From Allorhizobium paknamense (GTDB lineage Bacteria > Pseudomonadota > Alphaproteobacteria > Rhizobiales > Rhizobiaceae): a stretch of DNA of 64,000 bases. Shown here piece after piece: positions 1-8,819 of the stretch (position 1 is the first letter of the stretch; each line of letters begins with the position of its first letter). Position numbers and translations under genes: made by a program. A model generated the notes under the pieces. That model was not told the DNA's origin and did no database searches. It was given only the letters and a program-made list of their open reading frames with translations. The stretch spans positions 1-64,000 of the forward strand of contig NZ_JAUSWH010000001.1 in NCBI RefSeq assembly GCF_030815125.1. The letters run 5' to 3'.

Positions 1-163
1 GGACGACCTTGTCGACGAACATGTTGCGCTTGAGCTCTCGAAAGATCGTAGAGCGATGTCGACCAAGTTTCTCGGCGATCACCTCGACACTGAGGTCAGC
101 CGTTCTCCAGCGAGCAATCTTGCGACGTTCATCGAGGTCAATGTGGGAGTAGGTGCGTACCAT
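1..163 (-). CDS. IS30-family transposase, N-terminal part (cut by window edge)
   Basis: The minus strand encodes MVRTYSHIDLDERRKIARW followed by a helix-turn-helix with the segment EKLGRHRSTIFRELKRN, the hallmark N-terminal DNA-binding domain of IS30-family transposases; the DDE catalytic part lies outside the window. The ATG is preceded by AAGGAG at 6 bases, a strong ribosome binding site. Only 54 codons are visible, so whether the copy is intact cannot be judged. IS30 transposases bind the terminal repeats and cut and paste or copy the element. Confidence 0.85.
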   Translation of the reverse strand, partial: MVRTYSHIDLDERRKIARWRTADLSVEVIAEKLGRHRSTIFRELKRNMFVDKVV

Positions 164-230
164 TGCATTCTCCTTGCGAGTGACAACCCATTGGTATCAT
201 TCGCAAGTCGCACTTCATCCTTGAACCCAC
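1..230 (-). mobile_element. IS30-family insertion sequence, 5' end of the element
   Basis: This is the transposase start plus about 65 bases upstream. The outer terminal repeat should lie near 200-230 (around TTCAAGGATGAAGTGCGACT on the minus strand), because the sequence beyond it looks like ordinary intergenic DNA. The exact boundary and any target duplication cannot be fixed because the other end is missing. From 231 to 356 I see no gene or clear signal. Confidence 0.6.
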
Positions 231-356
231 CCGGCCATACATCAAAATCAGATAAGATGGATTATGGAACTAATAGATCAAATTACGGAAGCCTCTGTGT
301 CCTGCCTATCCGCCTTATCATATGACAACATCGACCACCGTGAGGCATGTTTGCGT

Positions 357-388
357 AAAAAAAACCCGTCGGCATGACCGACGGGTTT
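357..388 (-). terminator. Rho-independent terminator of the IalB-like gene
   Basis: Minus-strand hairpin AAACCCGTCGG / CCGACGGGTTT with a TCATG loop followed by eight T residues, 24 bases after the stop codon at 412. Confidence 0.9.
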
Positions 389-411
389 GAAGTCCAGCAA
401 GACAGCGGAGC

Positions 412-1041
412 TTACTGGCTCTGCTTTGCAGCCTTCTGAGCGTCTTCGAGAGCCTTCTGGGCTTCCTCATTCTTCTTCTGCATGGCTTCTTCCAGCAGGC
501 GCTGGCGTTCCTGAGCCTGCGACTGGGTGATGGCCGGGCCGTCATAGGAGCCGGTGAAGCCGTCCAGCGAAATCTTGATCGGGTTCGGAGCGCGGCGGAA
601 GTTCATGGAGGTGAAGACAACCTCATGACCCTTCTTCAGGCTGGCGATCATGGCGTCGGTCAGCGGAATTTCGGCCGTGCAGCGGTCCGGGAAGCAAACG
701 GCGTAGTCCAGCTTCTGACCCTTGCCGCCATCGATCTGCATGACGACGCCCGGCGCAATCATGCGAGCGGACGGAACCGAAACCTGCATGATCTTGCGGT
801 TGCCGCCCTTGCCATCGATGGAGATCATCGCAACGGCAATGATCATCTGGCGGTTCTGGGCAACCTGGATGTTCTGCACCGTGCAGATATCGTTGTCTTC
901 CTGCTTGGCGCAGGTCTTGAACCAGCCCTGCGGCGGCAGGTCAGCGCCAGCCTGCTGGGCAAAGGATACGCCGGCAAAGCTGGTGGACAGCATAAGAGCA
1001 GAAAGAGCAGCGCGCGCGGCTTTGGTGGTGTTGAACATCAT
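412..1041 (-). CDS. IalB-family exported protein (invasion-associated locus B-like)
   Basis: A 209-residue protein with a Sec signal peptide (residues 1-28, hydrophobic ALSALMLSTSFAGVSFA, cut before QQAG). The mature part carries two cysteine pairs (C44/C53 in WFKTC...NDIC, and a CFPDRC motif near 115-120) and the beta-rich layout of the IalB family (PF06776), first described in Bartonella erythrocyte invasion but widespread in free-living Hyphomicrobiales, where its role is unclear. The last 35 or so residues are a charged, Gln/Lys/Glu-rich helix predicted to form a coiled coil or flexible tail, which not all family members have. The start ATGATG has AGGAGA about 10 bases upstream. Single gene with its own terminator. 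The family is clear, the function is not. Confidence 0.85.
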   Translation of the reverse strand: MMFNTTKAARAALSALMLSTSFAGVSFAQQAGADLPPQGWFKTCAKQEDNDICTVQNIQVAQNRQMIIAVAMISIDGKGGNRKIMQVSVPSARMIAPGVVMQIDGGKGQKLDYAVCFPDRCTAEIPLTDAMIASLKKGHEVVFTSMNFRRAPNPIKISLDGFTGSYDGPAITQSQAQERQRLLEEAMQKKNEEAQKALEDAQKAAKQSQ

Positions 1042-1308
1042 AACGAGATCCGTCTCCTGAAATTCGCCTGTGAACCGGGGTTCGTCCGGGCCGATTCACT
1101 TAAATCGCCTCATCCCCTGTGGGTCGAATGAGGCAAATAGATGGCCCGGCGCGATTGCCACACCTGTTACAGCGTGTATCCGGGAATATCCAGTGCTTCT
1201 TTAGCCTTCGGCCATCTCGGGCTCATTTTACACCAATTCTTGTTGGATTTCCGGCAGGTCATGATAATTTGCCGCGAATTTGAAAATTGCCTTCGAAAAG
1301 GAACAGGT

Positions 1309-3129
1309 GTGCAGCGCCTTCTCTTCTGTCTTATGGTTCTGCCGCTTTATGCACTTCTGGCTGCCGCGCCAGCGGGAGCCGAAGCTCAGCATGGCGTTGC
1401 CATGTACGGCCAGCCTGCCCTGCCCGCCACCTATCAGAACTTTCCCTACGTCAACCCGCAGGTCAAGAAGGGCGGGCGAATCGCTTATGGTGTCGTCGGC
1501 ACCTTCGATGCGCTCAATCCATTCGTGCTCAAAGGCATGCGCACCACGGCCCGTGGTATCTGGGATCCGGATTTCGGCAATCTTTTCTATGAAAGCCTGA
1601 TGACGCGCTCTGCGGGCGAACCTTACAGTCTGTACGGTCTGCTGGCCGAAAGCGTCGAAATGGATGATGCGCGCAGCTATATCCAGTTCAATCTCAATCC
1701 CAAGGCACACTGGCATGATGGCCAACCGGTCACCGCTGACGATGTGATCTTTACCTTCCAGATTCTGCAGCAAAAGGGCCGACCGCCGTTCAGTTCGCGG
1801 CTGAATACGGTGGCAAAGATGGAAAAGGTCGGCGAGCGCAGCGTGCGCTTCACCTTCAACGACAAGGCCGATCGCGAAACGCCGCTGCTGATCGCGTTTG
1901 CAACACCGATCCTGCCGAAGCACGCGATCAATCCGGATACGTTCGAGCAGTCGTCGCTGACGGTGCCCATCGGCTCCGGTCCCTACAGGATCAAGGAAAT
2001 CAGGCCCGGCGAGCGCATCACTTATCAGCGCGACGATGGCTATTGGGGCAAGGATCTGCCATCGAAACGCGGTTTCGACAATTATGACGAAATCAGCATC
2101 AGCTATTTCCTGCAGGAATCCTCCTTGTTCGAGGCCTTCAAGAAAGGCGATGTGGATGTCTATCCCGAAGGTGACGCCAGTCACTGGCTGCGCGCCTATA
2201 ATTTTCCGGCCGCCAATAATGGCGATGTGGTGCGCGAAACCTTTACCTCGGAAAAGCCCACCGGCATGCTGGGTTTCGTCTTCAACACGCGCCGCCCGAT
2301 CTTTGCCGATGCCAAGGTGCGCGAGGCGCTGACGCTGGCCTTCGATTTTGAATGGGTGAACAAGAACCTCTACGGGAATGCCTTCAAGCGCAGCCAGAGC
2401 TTCTGGCAGAATTCCGCGCTGGGCGCCTATGGCTATGCCGCCGATGACCGGGAACTGAACCTGCTGGGGCAGGCGCGGGAGAAGATTGCCCCGGAAATTC
2501 TGGCGGGCACGTATACGCTGCCGATTTCCGATGGATCGGGGGCTGATCGCAATGTGCTGCGCCAGGCGGTCGCCTTGCTCAGTCAGGCCGGTTATTCCAT
2601 CAATGACGGCCGCATGGTCGATGCCCAGGGACGTCCCCTCTCCTTCGAGGTCATGACCCAGAATGAAGGTCAGGAAAAAATGGCGGTCGCCTATCAGCGC
2701 ACGCTACGGCTGATCGGTATCAACATGACCATCCGCACCGTGGATGATGCGCAATATCAGGCCCGTTCGAACAGCTTCGATTACGACATGATCGTCAAGT
2801 CCTACACCTCGACGCTTTCGCCGGGGCTTGAGCAGTTCAATCGCTGGGGCTCGGCATCCCGTGATCAGGCAGGGAGTTTCAACTATGCAGGCGTTGCCAG
2901 CCCCGATATCGACCGCGTTCTGACCAGCATGGTCAATGCCCGCAGCCAGGAAGATTTCCAGGCTGCCGTGCGCGCGCTGGACCGGTTGCTGGTGGCAGGG
3001 CATTACGTCGTGCCGCTCTATTATAATCCGGAGATCTGGGTTGCGCGGTGGAAGCATATTGCCCGCCCGGAAAAGACGCCGCTGCTGGGCTATCAATTTC
3101 CCGTCTGGTGGGATGCCCGCGTACAATGA
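1309..3129 (+). CDS. ABC transporter substrate-binding protein, family 5 (YejA-like)
   Basis: Periplasmic solute-binding protein (SBP_bac_5, PF00496) of the YejA/COG4166 type, a group that binds oligopeptides or peptide-like compounds such as microcin C in enterics. I chose the GTG at 1309: it has AGGA 6 bases upstream and gives an immediate signal peptide (QRLLFCLMVLPLYALLAAAPAGAEA), whereas the longer frame starting at 1141 has no ribosome site. The mature protein opens with HGVAMYGQPALP and NPQVKKGG, typical of this subgroup, followed by the family 5 signature region (WHDGQPVTADDVIFTF). At 606 residues it is full length. No permease or ATPase gene is adjacent, so it is an orphan binding protein here; the substrate cannot be told from sequence. 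Confidence 0.85.
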   Translation: MQRLLFCLMVLPLYALLAAAPAGAEAQHGVAMYGQPALPATYQNFPYVNPQVKKGGRIAYGVVGTFDALNPFVLKGMRTTARGIWDPDFGNLFYESLMTRSAGEPYSLYGLLAESVEMDDARSYIQFNLNPKAHWHDGQPVTADDVIFTFQILQQKGRPPFSSRLNTVAKMEKVGERSVRFTFNDKADRETPLLIAFATPILPKHAINPDTFEQSSLTVPIGSGPYRIKEIRPGERITYQRDDGYWGKDLPSKRGFDNYDEISISYFLQESSLFEAFKKGDVDVYPEGDASHWLRAYNFPAANNGDVVRETFTSEKPTGMLGFVFNTRRPIFADAKVREALTLAFDFEWVNKNLYGNAFKRSQSFWQNSALGAYGYAADDRELNLLGQAREKIAPEILAGTYTLPISDGSGADRNVLRQAVALLSQAGYSINDGRMVDAQGRPLSFEVMTQNEGQEKMAVAYQRTLRLIGINMTIRTVDDAQYQARSNSFDYDMIVKSYTSTLSPGLEQFNRWGSASRDQAGSFNYAGVASPDIDRVLTSMVNARSQEDFQAAVRALDRLLVAGHYVVPLYYNPEIWVARWKHIARPEKTPLLGYQFPVWWDARVQ

Positions 3130-3140
3130 CAACAGCAATG

Positions 3141-3159
3141 CCCGTCCGGATTGGACGGG
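3141..3159 (+). other. Short perfect hairpin in the SBP-dsbA gap
   Basis: CCCGTCC, GGATT loop, GGACGGG: a 7-bp perfect stem 12 bases ahead of the next start codon and overlapping the approach to its ribosome site. There is no T-run, so it is not a standard terminator; it may stabilise an mRNA end or modulate translation of the downstream gene. Confidence 0.4.
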
Positions 3160-3171
3160 TTGGAGAATTTC

Positions 3172-3843
3172 ATGCAAAGACTGGTCATCGATCTCGTCTC
3201 CGACGTCGTCTGCCCGTGGTGCTATCTGGGCAAGGCCCGGCTGGAGCTCGCTATTGCCGAGGTGCAGGACGAGGTGAGCGTCGACATCAACTGGCGGCCC
3301 TACAGGCTCAACCCGGACTATCCGCCGGAGGGCGTGGACCAGCAGGCGGAACTCGCCAAAAAACTGGGCGGCAAGGAAAATATGGACCGCGCCCACGCTC
3401 AACTGACCGAGCTTGGCAAGGAAGTCGGCATTGCCTTCGATTTCGACGCCATCCGCGTCGGGCCGAACACCATGGACGCGCACCGGCTGATCCACTGGGC
3501 CGGAACGGAAAGCCGCGAGGCACAGGAAATGGTGGTCTCCAGCCTGTTCAAGGCGAATTTCGAACAGGGGCTGAACGTAGGCGATCCTGCCGTATTGCTG
3601 GATATTGCCGCCGCCGCCGGTCTGGATCGCAAGGTGATCGAGCAGTTGCTGAAAAGCGACGCGGATCGCGATCTTATCCTTTCGGAAATCGATGCCGCGC
3701 AGCAGATGGGCGTCAACGGCGTGCCTTTCTTCATCATTGATCAGAAATATGCCGTCAGTGGTGCCCAGCCGGCGCAGGTGCTGGCCAACGCTTTCCGTGA
3801 AATCGCGGCCGAAAAGGCCGAGGAACAGCGCAAGCTGAACTGA
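3172..3843 (+). CDS. DsbA-family oxidoreductase, FrnE type
   Basis: A 223-residue thioredoxin-fold protein with a CPWC active site at residues 14-17 and a helical insertion between the halves, matching the FrnE/2-hydroxychromene-2-carboxylate isomerase-like DsbA group (PF01323, COG2761). There is no signal peptide, so it is probably cytoplasmic, as for FrnE of Deinococcus. The cis-Pro loop is visible as GVNGVPFFII near residue 180. The start ATG at 3172 has TGGAG 7 bases upstream; a TTG 21 bases earlier is open but has no ribosome site. It follows the binding-protein gene by 42 bases and may be co-transcribed. The physiological substrate is unknown. Confidence 0.85.
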   Translation: MQRLVIDLVSDVVCPWCYLGKARLELAIAEVQDEVSVDINWRPYRLNPDYPPEGVDQQAELAKKLGGKENMDRAHAQLTELGKEVGIAFDFDAIRVGPNTMDAHRLIHWAGTESREAQEMVVSSLFKANFEQGLNVGDPAVLLDIAAAAGLDRKVIEQLLKSDADRDLILSEIDAAQQMGVNGVPFFIIDQKYAVSGAQPAQVLANAFREIAAEKAEEQRKLN

Positions 3844-3862
3844 CGCCCACGTAGCGCCGTAT

Positions 3863-4010
3863 TAGGGTGTGTGGGTATTCAGCTTTGGGCGGGCTGCAAA
3901 CGGCAATTTCCTGCGCTTACCTAGGCTCATGTACCGTAAGTACTACTTAAGCTCCGGTTCTCGAAAATCACCGTTTTCGCCTCACCCAAAACTGAATCCC
4001 CACACACCCT
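3863..4010 (+). repeat. Palindromic miniature element, family A, copy 1
   Basis: About 148 bases with terminal inverted repeats (TAGGGTGTGTGGGTATTCAG at the left; the complement of AGGGTGTGTGGGGATTCAG at the right) and an imperfectly self-complementary interior (GCAAACGGCAATTTCCTGCGC against the complement of CGAAAATCACCGTTTTCGC). Further copies lie at 29950-30097 and 58725-58871. The right end lacks the flanking TAG seen in the other copies, so this copy is slightly decayed or is fused to the next repeat. Confidence 0.8.
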
Positions 4011-4014
4011 GGGC

Positions 4015-4110
4015 GTTTCATTGTTTCCCGGAACACCGAAACGCTCTAACTCTTTGTTTTTACGCATTTCCAAACGGAAAACCGGCTTCCACTTTTGCTG
4101 GAAATGCTCT
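4015..4110 (+). repeat. Family B palindromic repeat, copy 1, with adjoining hairpin
   Basis: The first part (4017-4047) is an imperfect hairpin, GTTTCATTGTTTCC...CGAAACG, matching the one at 46542-46581. The second (about 4041-4110) is the B unit: GCTCTAACTCTTTGTTTT, then GCATTTCC facing GGAAATGCTCT, with CGGAAAACCGG in the middle. It abuts family A copy 1, forming a compound repeat of about 250 bases between dsbA and the permease gene. Confidence 0.75.
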
Positions 4111-4160
4111 ATGAGAGGGAGGCTCCTGAACGTCAAGCCCCCTTCCCCAGGACTGTTTTC

Positions 4161-5087
4161 GTGACCCCCGACACCACTCTTCGCGGCGTGTTTCTCGCCT
4201 TTGCCTCCTTTGCTGCCTATGCCTTTTCCGATGCCAGCGTGAAACTGGTGGAGGGACGGGTAACGCCTTACGAATCAGCTTTCTTTGGCGGGGTTTTCGG
4301 GCTGGCTGCCCTGCCCTTCCTGATGAAATCGGGCGACCGGCTGCTGGATATCGTCCGCACCACGCACCGACCGCTGTGGCTGCTGCGATTCGTATCGTCG
4401 GGCGCCAGCACGGCGGGCGCCGTCACGGCCTTTACGCATCTGTCCATGGCGGAGGCCTTTTGCCTGATCTTCCTGCTGCCGTCCTTCGTCACCATCATGT
4501 CCGTGGTGTTTCTGAAGGAACAGGTGGGAGTCCGTCGCTGGAGTGCGGTCATCATTGGCTTTCTTGGCGTGCTGGTTGTGTTGAGACCCGGCTTCCGCGA
4601 ATTGTCCATCGGGCATTTCGGGGCTGTCATTGGCGGGCTGGGTGGAGGCATATCCATTGTCTGTTACCGGGCCATCGGTCCGCGCGAAAAAGGCATTTCC
4701 CTTTACGGTGCGGGGGTGCTGGGCACTCTTTGTCTCTGTGGCATTGCCATGATGCCGGAATTTCGCTGGCCCGAAGGCATCGATTGGGCTTTTCTTGCGG
4801 GCTATGGCTTGTTTGCCGCTCTCGCCACCGTCTTGATGATGCTGGCAACGCGGCACGCGCCCGCCGCCTTGCTGGGACCCATCCAGTATAGCCAAATGCT
4901 GTGGGCCATTCTGTTCGGCTATCTGATCTTCGGCGATGGCGTCGATCTGCCCATGATGTTCGGGATTGTACTGATCATCGGCTCCGGTTTGATTACGGTC
5001 CTGCGGGAAAAGAAGCGTGGCGTTGCCCTCCCGCCCTCGCTAGCGCCCACAGCCGCGTCGACGCTGCCCAAAGAAGGCGAGGATTAA
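4161..5087 (+). CDS. EamA/DMT-family membrane permease
   Basis: A 308-residue integral membrane protein with ten predicted helices in two EamA repeats (about residues 5-135 and 150-285), of the drug/metabolite transporter superfamily (RhaT-like exporters). The second repeat ends LLGPIQYSQMLWAILFGYLI, typical of the family; an Ala/Pro-rich tail follows. I start it at GTG 4161 (AGGA 8 bases upstream; TPDTTLRGVFLAF is the natural start of helix 1). Upstream in-frame ATGs at 4095 and 4104 lie inside repeat B and would add about 20 repeat-encoded residues, so they are less likely. The substrate is unknown; no regulator is adjacent. Confidence 0.85.
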   Translation: MTPDTTLRGVFLAFASFAAYAFSDASVKLVEGRVTPYESAFFGGVFGLAALPFLMKSGDRLLDIVRTTHRPLWLLRFVSSGASTAGAVTAFTHLSMAEAFCLIFLLPSFVTIMSVVFLKEQVGVRRWSAVIIGFLGVLVVLRPGFRELSIGHFGAVIGGLGGGISIVCYRAIGPREKGISLYGAGVLGTLCLCGIAMMPEFRWPEGIDWAFLAGYGLFAALATVLMMLATRHAPAALLGPIQYSQMLWAILFGYLIFGDGVDLPMMFGIVLIIGSGLITVLREKKRGVALPPSLAPTAASTLPKEGED

Positions 5088-5130
5088 TTGCCCTGCCTTG
5101 CAGATCACGTCTGCGGCGTGATAGAGCATC

Positions 5131-5284
5131 GGACCGAAAAGTGGAAACCGGTTTTCGGAAAATCCGATGCGAAAACAAAAAATTAGATCATCGGAACGCG
5201 TTCTTTTCCTGACCTGCTCTAAGCTTTTGTTTTGACGCATTTCCGGACGGAAAACCGCGACTACACTTTTCCTGGAAATGCTCT
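5131..5284 (+). repeat. Family B palindromic repeat, copy 2 (two tandem units, first one decayed)
   Basis: The unit at 5137-5187 (AAAAGTGGAAACCGGTTTTC then AAAATCCGATGCGAAAAC) is a degenerate copy in one orientation. The unit at 5216-5284 (TGCTCTAAGCTTTTGTTTTG, GCATTTCCGGACGGAAAACC, then CTGGAAATGCTCT) is in the other. Together they fill the 233-base gap between the permease gene and glmU. Confidence 0.75.
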
Positions 5285-5320
5285 CACTCCGCCCAATCTG
5301 TTTTTACGGAGATTGCCCTG

Positions 5321-6682
5321 ATGACACGCTCCTGCCTTGCCGTGATTTTGGCCGCTGGCGACAGCACGCGGATGAAATCATCCATGTCCAAGGTTTTGCA
5401 CCCGGTCGCGGGCTTGCCGATGATTGCCCATGTGATGCGGGCGATCAAGGCAAGCGGCATTGCCGATGCTGCACTGGTGGTGGGACGCGACGCCGATGCC
5501 GTGACGGCGGCGGCTAGCCTGCCGGGACTTGCCATATCATCCTTCCTGCAAACCGAACGGCTTGGCACGGGCCATGCCGTGCTGACAGCCCGCGAGGCCA
5601 TCGCACGGGGCTATGACGATATTCTGGTGGCTTACGGCGATGTGCCACTGATTACCGAGGGTCCGCTGCTGGCAGCGCGCGCGGCGCTCGCTAATGGAAA
5701 TGACCTTGCCGTCATCGGTTTTCATACCGGTACACCCACCGGTTACGGGCGTCTGCTGGTGGAAAATGGCGAGCTTATTGCAATCCGCGAAGAAAAGGAT
5801 GCGAGCGAGGAAGAGCGCCGCGTGACCTGGTGCAATAGCGGGCTGATGGCCATCGATGGCAGGAAAGCACTCGATCTTCTCTCACGCATCGGCAATGCCA
5901 ATGCCAAGGGCGAATATTACCTGACCGATCTGGTGGAAATTGCCCGCTCGCTCGGCGGACGCGCTGTGGCGGTCGAGGCACCGGAAGCGGAGCTTGCTGG
6001 CTGCAATACCCGCGCCGAACTGGCCGCTATCGAAAAAGTCTGGCAGCAGCGCCGCCGTCACGACATCATGCTCTCCGGTGTGAGTATGATCGCACCGGAA
6101 ACCGTGTTTCTGAGCCATGATACGGTGATCGGGCAGGACGTGCTGATCGAGCCGAATGTAGTGTTCGGCCCCGGTGTGACCGTGGAAAGCGGTGCCATCA
6201 TTCACGCTTTTTCGCATCTGGAAGGTGCGCATGTGGCAGGCGGCGCAACGGTTGGCCCCTTCGCGCGGCTGCGGCCGGGCGCCAATCTCGGCGAAGGCGC
6301 AAAGGTCGGCAATTTCTGCGAGGTGAAAAAGGCCGACATTGGCGCAGGCGCCAAAGTCAATCACCTGACCTATATCGGCGATGCCATCGTGGGCGCGGAA
6401 ACCAATATTGGTGCGGGCACCATCACCTGCAATTATGACGGGGTGAACAAGCACGAAACCCATATTGGCGCGCACGCCTTCATCGGCTCCAACAGCGCCC
6501 TGGTGGCTCCGGTGACGATTGGCGATGGGGCGCTGATTGCCTCCGGCAGCGTGATCACCGAGGATGTTCCAGCCGATGCGCTGGCTTTCGGCCGTGCACG
6601 GCAGGAGGTCAAGCCTGAGCGCGCCAAGGCGATCCGCGAGCGTAATCTTGCCATTAAGGCGATGAAAAAAAGCGGGAAATGA
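5321..6682 (+). CDS. glmU: Bifunctional GlmU: N-acetylglucosamine-1-phosphate uridylyltransferase / glucosamine-1-phosphate acetyltransferase
   Basis: The protein acetylates glucosamine-1-phosphate and then joins it to UTP, giving UDP-GlcNAc for peptidoglycan and lipopolysaccharide in the cytoplasm. The N-terminal pyrophosphorylase domain (residues 1 to about 230) begins [14 protein letters not shown] and has the KVLHPVAG loop; the C-terminal part (about 250-453) is a left-handed beta-helix of hexapeptide repeats with [11 protein letters not shown] and the acetyltransferase signature. At 453 residues it is the usual length. GGAG lies upstream of the ATG. It precedes glmS on the same strand, separated by a repeat-filled 305-base gap, so the two may be transcribed separately. 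Confidence 0.97.
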   Translation: MTRSCLAVILAAGDSTRMKSSMSKVLHPVAGLPMIAHVMRAIKASGIADAALVVGRDADAVTAAASLPGLAISSFLQTERLGTGHAVLTAREAIARGYDDILVAYGDVPLITEGPLLAARAALANGNDLAVIGFHTGTPTGYGRLLVENGELIAIREEKDASEEERRVTWCNSGLMAIDGRKALDLLSRIGNANAKGEYYLTDLVEIARSLGGRAVAVEAPEAELAGCNTRAELAAIEKVWQQRRRHDIMLSGVSMIAPETVFLSHDTVIGQDVLIEPNVVFGPGVTVESGAIIHAFSHLEGAHVAGGATVGPFARLRPGANLGEGAKVGNFCEVKKADIGAGAKVNHLTYIGDAIVGAETNIGAGTITCNYDGVNKHETHIGAHAFIGSNSALVAPVTIGDGALIASGSVITEDVPADALAFGRARQEVKPERAKAIRERNLAIKAMKKSGK

Positions 6683-6976
6683 TCACGCTCTTTTTCGTAA
6701 CGTCACGAAATCGAAATTGACCTGCTTCGCCGTTGCGAAATACGGCGGAACAAGTACGACTACCCTCGCCCGAATGTGGGCGCCGGGCCACGTCCTCATG
6801 TGGCCTAAAGCATGTCGCGCAAAAGTGCGCAGCGGTTTTGCGATAACGACATGCGTTAACACAAGAACGTAAAGCACGTTGCATGAGGCTGATAAGCCGC
6901 AACGTGCTTTAGCCTGTTATTTTTATGCATTTCCGGTTGGAAGACCGCAACGAAACGGTTCCCGGAAATGCTCTAA
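6683..6976 (+). repeat. Repeat-filled glmU-glmS gap: three hairpin units including family B copy 3
   Basis: There is no gene in this 305-base gap. 6805-6858 holds the common rhizobial unit (AAAGCATGTCGCGCAAAAGT ... CGACATGCG). 6871-6910 is a perfect 12-bp stem AAAGCACGTTGC / GCAACGTGCTTT whose loop contains GGCTGATAAGCC, itself a small stem. 6911-6976 is a B unit (GCATTTCCGGTTGGAAGACC ... GGAAATGCTCT) ending 11 bases before the glmS start, so the glmS ribosome site sits right against the repeat. Confidence 0.75.
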
Positions 6977-6987
6977 AGGAGAATGGC

Positions 6988-8814
6988 ATGTGTGGAATCG
7001 TCGGCATTGTCGGCACTCAGCCGGTGGCAGGGCGTCTTGTCGATGCGCTGAAGCGGCTGGAATATCGTGGATATGATTCTGCCGGCGTGGCAACGCTGGA
7101 AAACGGCCTGATGGACCGCCGCCGCGCCGAAGGCAAGCTGTTCAACCTTGAAAAAATTCTCTCCGAACAGCCCCTGCCCGGCACGCTGGGCATTGCCCAT
7201 ACCCGCTGGGCGACCCATGGCGTGCCGAATGAAACCAATGCGCATCCGCATTTCGTTGAAGGCGTTGCGGTCGTTCACAACGGCATTATCGAGAATTTTT
7301 CGGAGCTGCGGGATGAACTGACGGCAGAAGGCGCCGTGTTCACCACGCAAACGGATACAGAAGTGGTGGCCCATCTCCTCGCAGGCTTCCGCCGTGAGGG
7401 CATGGACCATAAGGCCGCAATGCTGGCCATGCTGAACAGGGTACGCGGCGCCTATGCGCTGGTGGTGATGTTTGCCGATGACGCAGACCATCTCTATGCA
7501 GGCCGCTTCGGGCCTCCGCTGGCCATCGGCCATGGCCGCGGGGAAATGTTCCTGGGGTCGGACGCCATTGCGCTTTCGCCCTTTACCAACAAGATCACCT
7601 ATCTGGTGGATGGCGACTGCGCGATCATCAACCACCGCAGCGCCGAGATCATGGATTACACGGGCAGGCCGGTGAAGCGGGCCAGCCAGATCTCCCAGGC
7701 CAGCGCCTTCCTTGTGGACAAGGGCAATCACCGGCACTTCATGGAAAAGGAAATCTATGAACAGCCCGAGGTGATATCCCACGCGCTGTCGCATTACGTC
7801 GATCTTGGCGCGCATACAATCAAGCAGACCGGTCACGACATCGATTTTGCCAAGCTGCGCGGTCTTGCGATCTCCGCATGCGGCACAGCCTATCTGGCGG
7901 GCTTGATCGGCAAATACTGGTTTGAACGCTATGCCCGCCTTCCCGTGGAAATCGATGTGGCATCGGAATTCCGCTACCGGGAAATGCCGCTTTCCACCGA
8001 TCAGGCTGCCTTCTTCATTTCGCAATCGGGCGAGACGGCGGACACCCTCGCCTCGCTGCGCTACTGCAAGGAAGCGGGGCTGAAGATCGGCGCCATCGTC
8101 AATGTGCGCGAATCGACCATTGCGCGGGAAGCGGATGCGATGTTCCCTATTCTGGCGGGTCCGGAAATCGGCGTCGCCTCCACCAAGGCCTTCACCTGTC
8201 AACTGGCCGTGCTGGCATCGCTGGCAATCGAGGCCGGCAAGGCGCGTGGCCATATCGATGCCGCCCAGGAAAAGACCATGGTGCGGCATCTGGCTGAGCT
8301 GCCGCGTATCATGAGCGCGGTCGCCAACCTCATCCAGCCGCAGATCGAGAACCTTTCCCGCGAGCTTTCGAAGTTCAAGGATGTGCTCTATCTCGGGCGT
8401 GGCACCAGCTTCCCGCTGGCGCTGGAGGGGGCGCTGAAACTCAAGGAAATCTCCTATATCCACGCGGAAGGCTATGCGGCGGGTGAGTTGAAGCATGGGC
8501 CGATTGCGCTGATCGATGAAAACATGCCGGTCATCGTCATCGCACCGCATGACCGCTTCTTTGAGAAAACCGTTTCCAACATGCAGGAGGTCGCCGCCCG
8601 CGGCGGCCGCATCATCTTCATCACCGATGAGAATGGCGCAGCCGCATCGAAGCTGGAGACGATGGCAACGATCATTCTGCCCAATGTCGATGAAATCCTG
8701 TCGCCGATGGTGTTTTCGCTGCCCATCCAGCTTCTGGCCTATCACACTGCCGTCTTCATGGGGACGGATGTGGACCAGCCGCGCAATCTCGCAAAATCGG
8801 TCACGGTGGAATGA
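6988..8814 (+). CDS. glmS: Glutamine--fructose-6-phosphate aminotransferase (isomerizing)
   Basis: The enzyme converts fructose-6-phosphate and glutamine to glucosamine-6-phosphate, the first committed step to UDP-GlcNAc, and so is pathway partner of glmU just upstream. It starts MCGIVGIVG, so Cys2 becomes the N-terminal nucleophile of the class II glutaminase domain (to about residue 220). Two SIS sugar-isomerase domains follow (SGETADTLASL near 350; GRGTSFPLALEGALKLKE near 475), and it ends PRNLAKSVTVE, the conserved C-terminal loop. The ATG at 6988 has AAAGGAGA 7-8 bases upstream; the longer frame from 6925 would be coded by repeat B. Length 608 residues is normal. No glmS ribozyme is present upstream. 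Confidence 0.97.
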   Translation: MCGIVGIVGTQPVAGRLVDALKRLEYRGYDSAGVATLENGLMDRRRAEGKLFNLEKILSEQPLPGTLGIAHTRWATHGVPNETNAHPHFVEGVAVVHNGIIENFSELRDELTAEGAVFTTQTDTEVVAHLLAGFRREGMDHKAAMLAMLNRVRGAYALVVMFADDADHLYAGRFGPPLAIGHGRGEMFLGSDAIALSPFTNKITYLVDGDCAIINHRSAEIMDYTGRPVKRASQISQASAFLVDKGNHRHFMEKEIYEQPEVISHALSHYVDLGAHTIKQTGHDIDFAKLRGLAISACGTAYLAGLIGKYWFERYARLPVEIDVASEFRYREMPLSTDQAAFFISQSGETADTLASLRYCKEAGLKIGAIVNVRESTIAREADAMFPILAGPEIGVASTKAFTCQLAVLASLAIEAGKARGHIDAAQEKTMVRHLAELPRIMSAVANLIQPQIENLSRELSKFKDVLYLGRGTSFPLALEGALKLKEISYIHAEGYAAGELKHGPIALIDENMPVIVIAPHDRFFEKTVSNMQEVAARGGRIIFITDENGAAASKLETMATIILPNVDEILSPMVFSLPIQLLAYHTAVFMGTDVDQPRNLAKSVTVE

Positions 8815-8819
8815 GGCAA

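Noticed and set aside
6683..6976. glmS ribozyme
   Set aside because: The gap has hairpin repeats but none of the ribozyme core; glmS ribozymes are known chiefly from Firmicutes.
6973..8745. A 590-codon minus-strand frame across glmS
   Set aside because: Antisense shadow; glmS is unambiguous.
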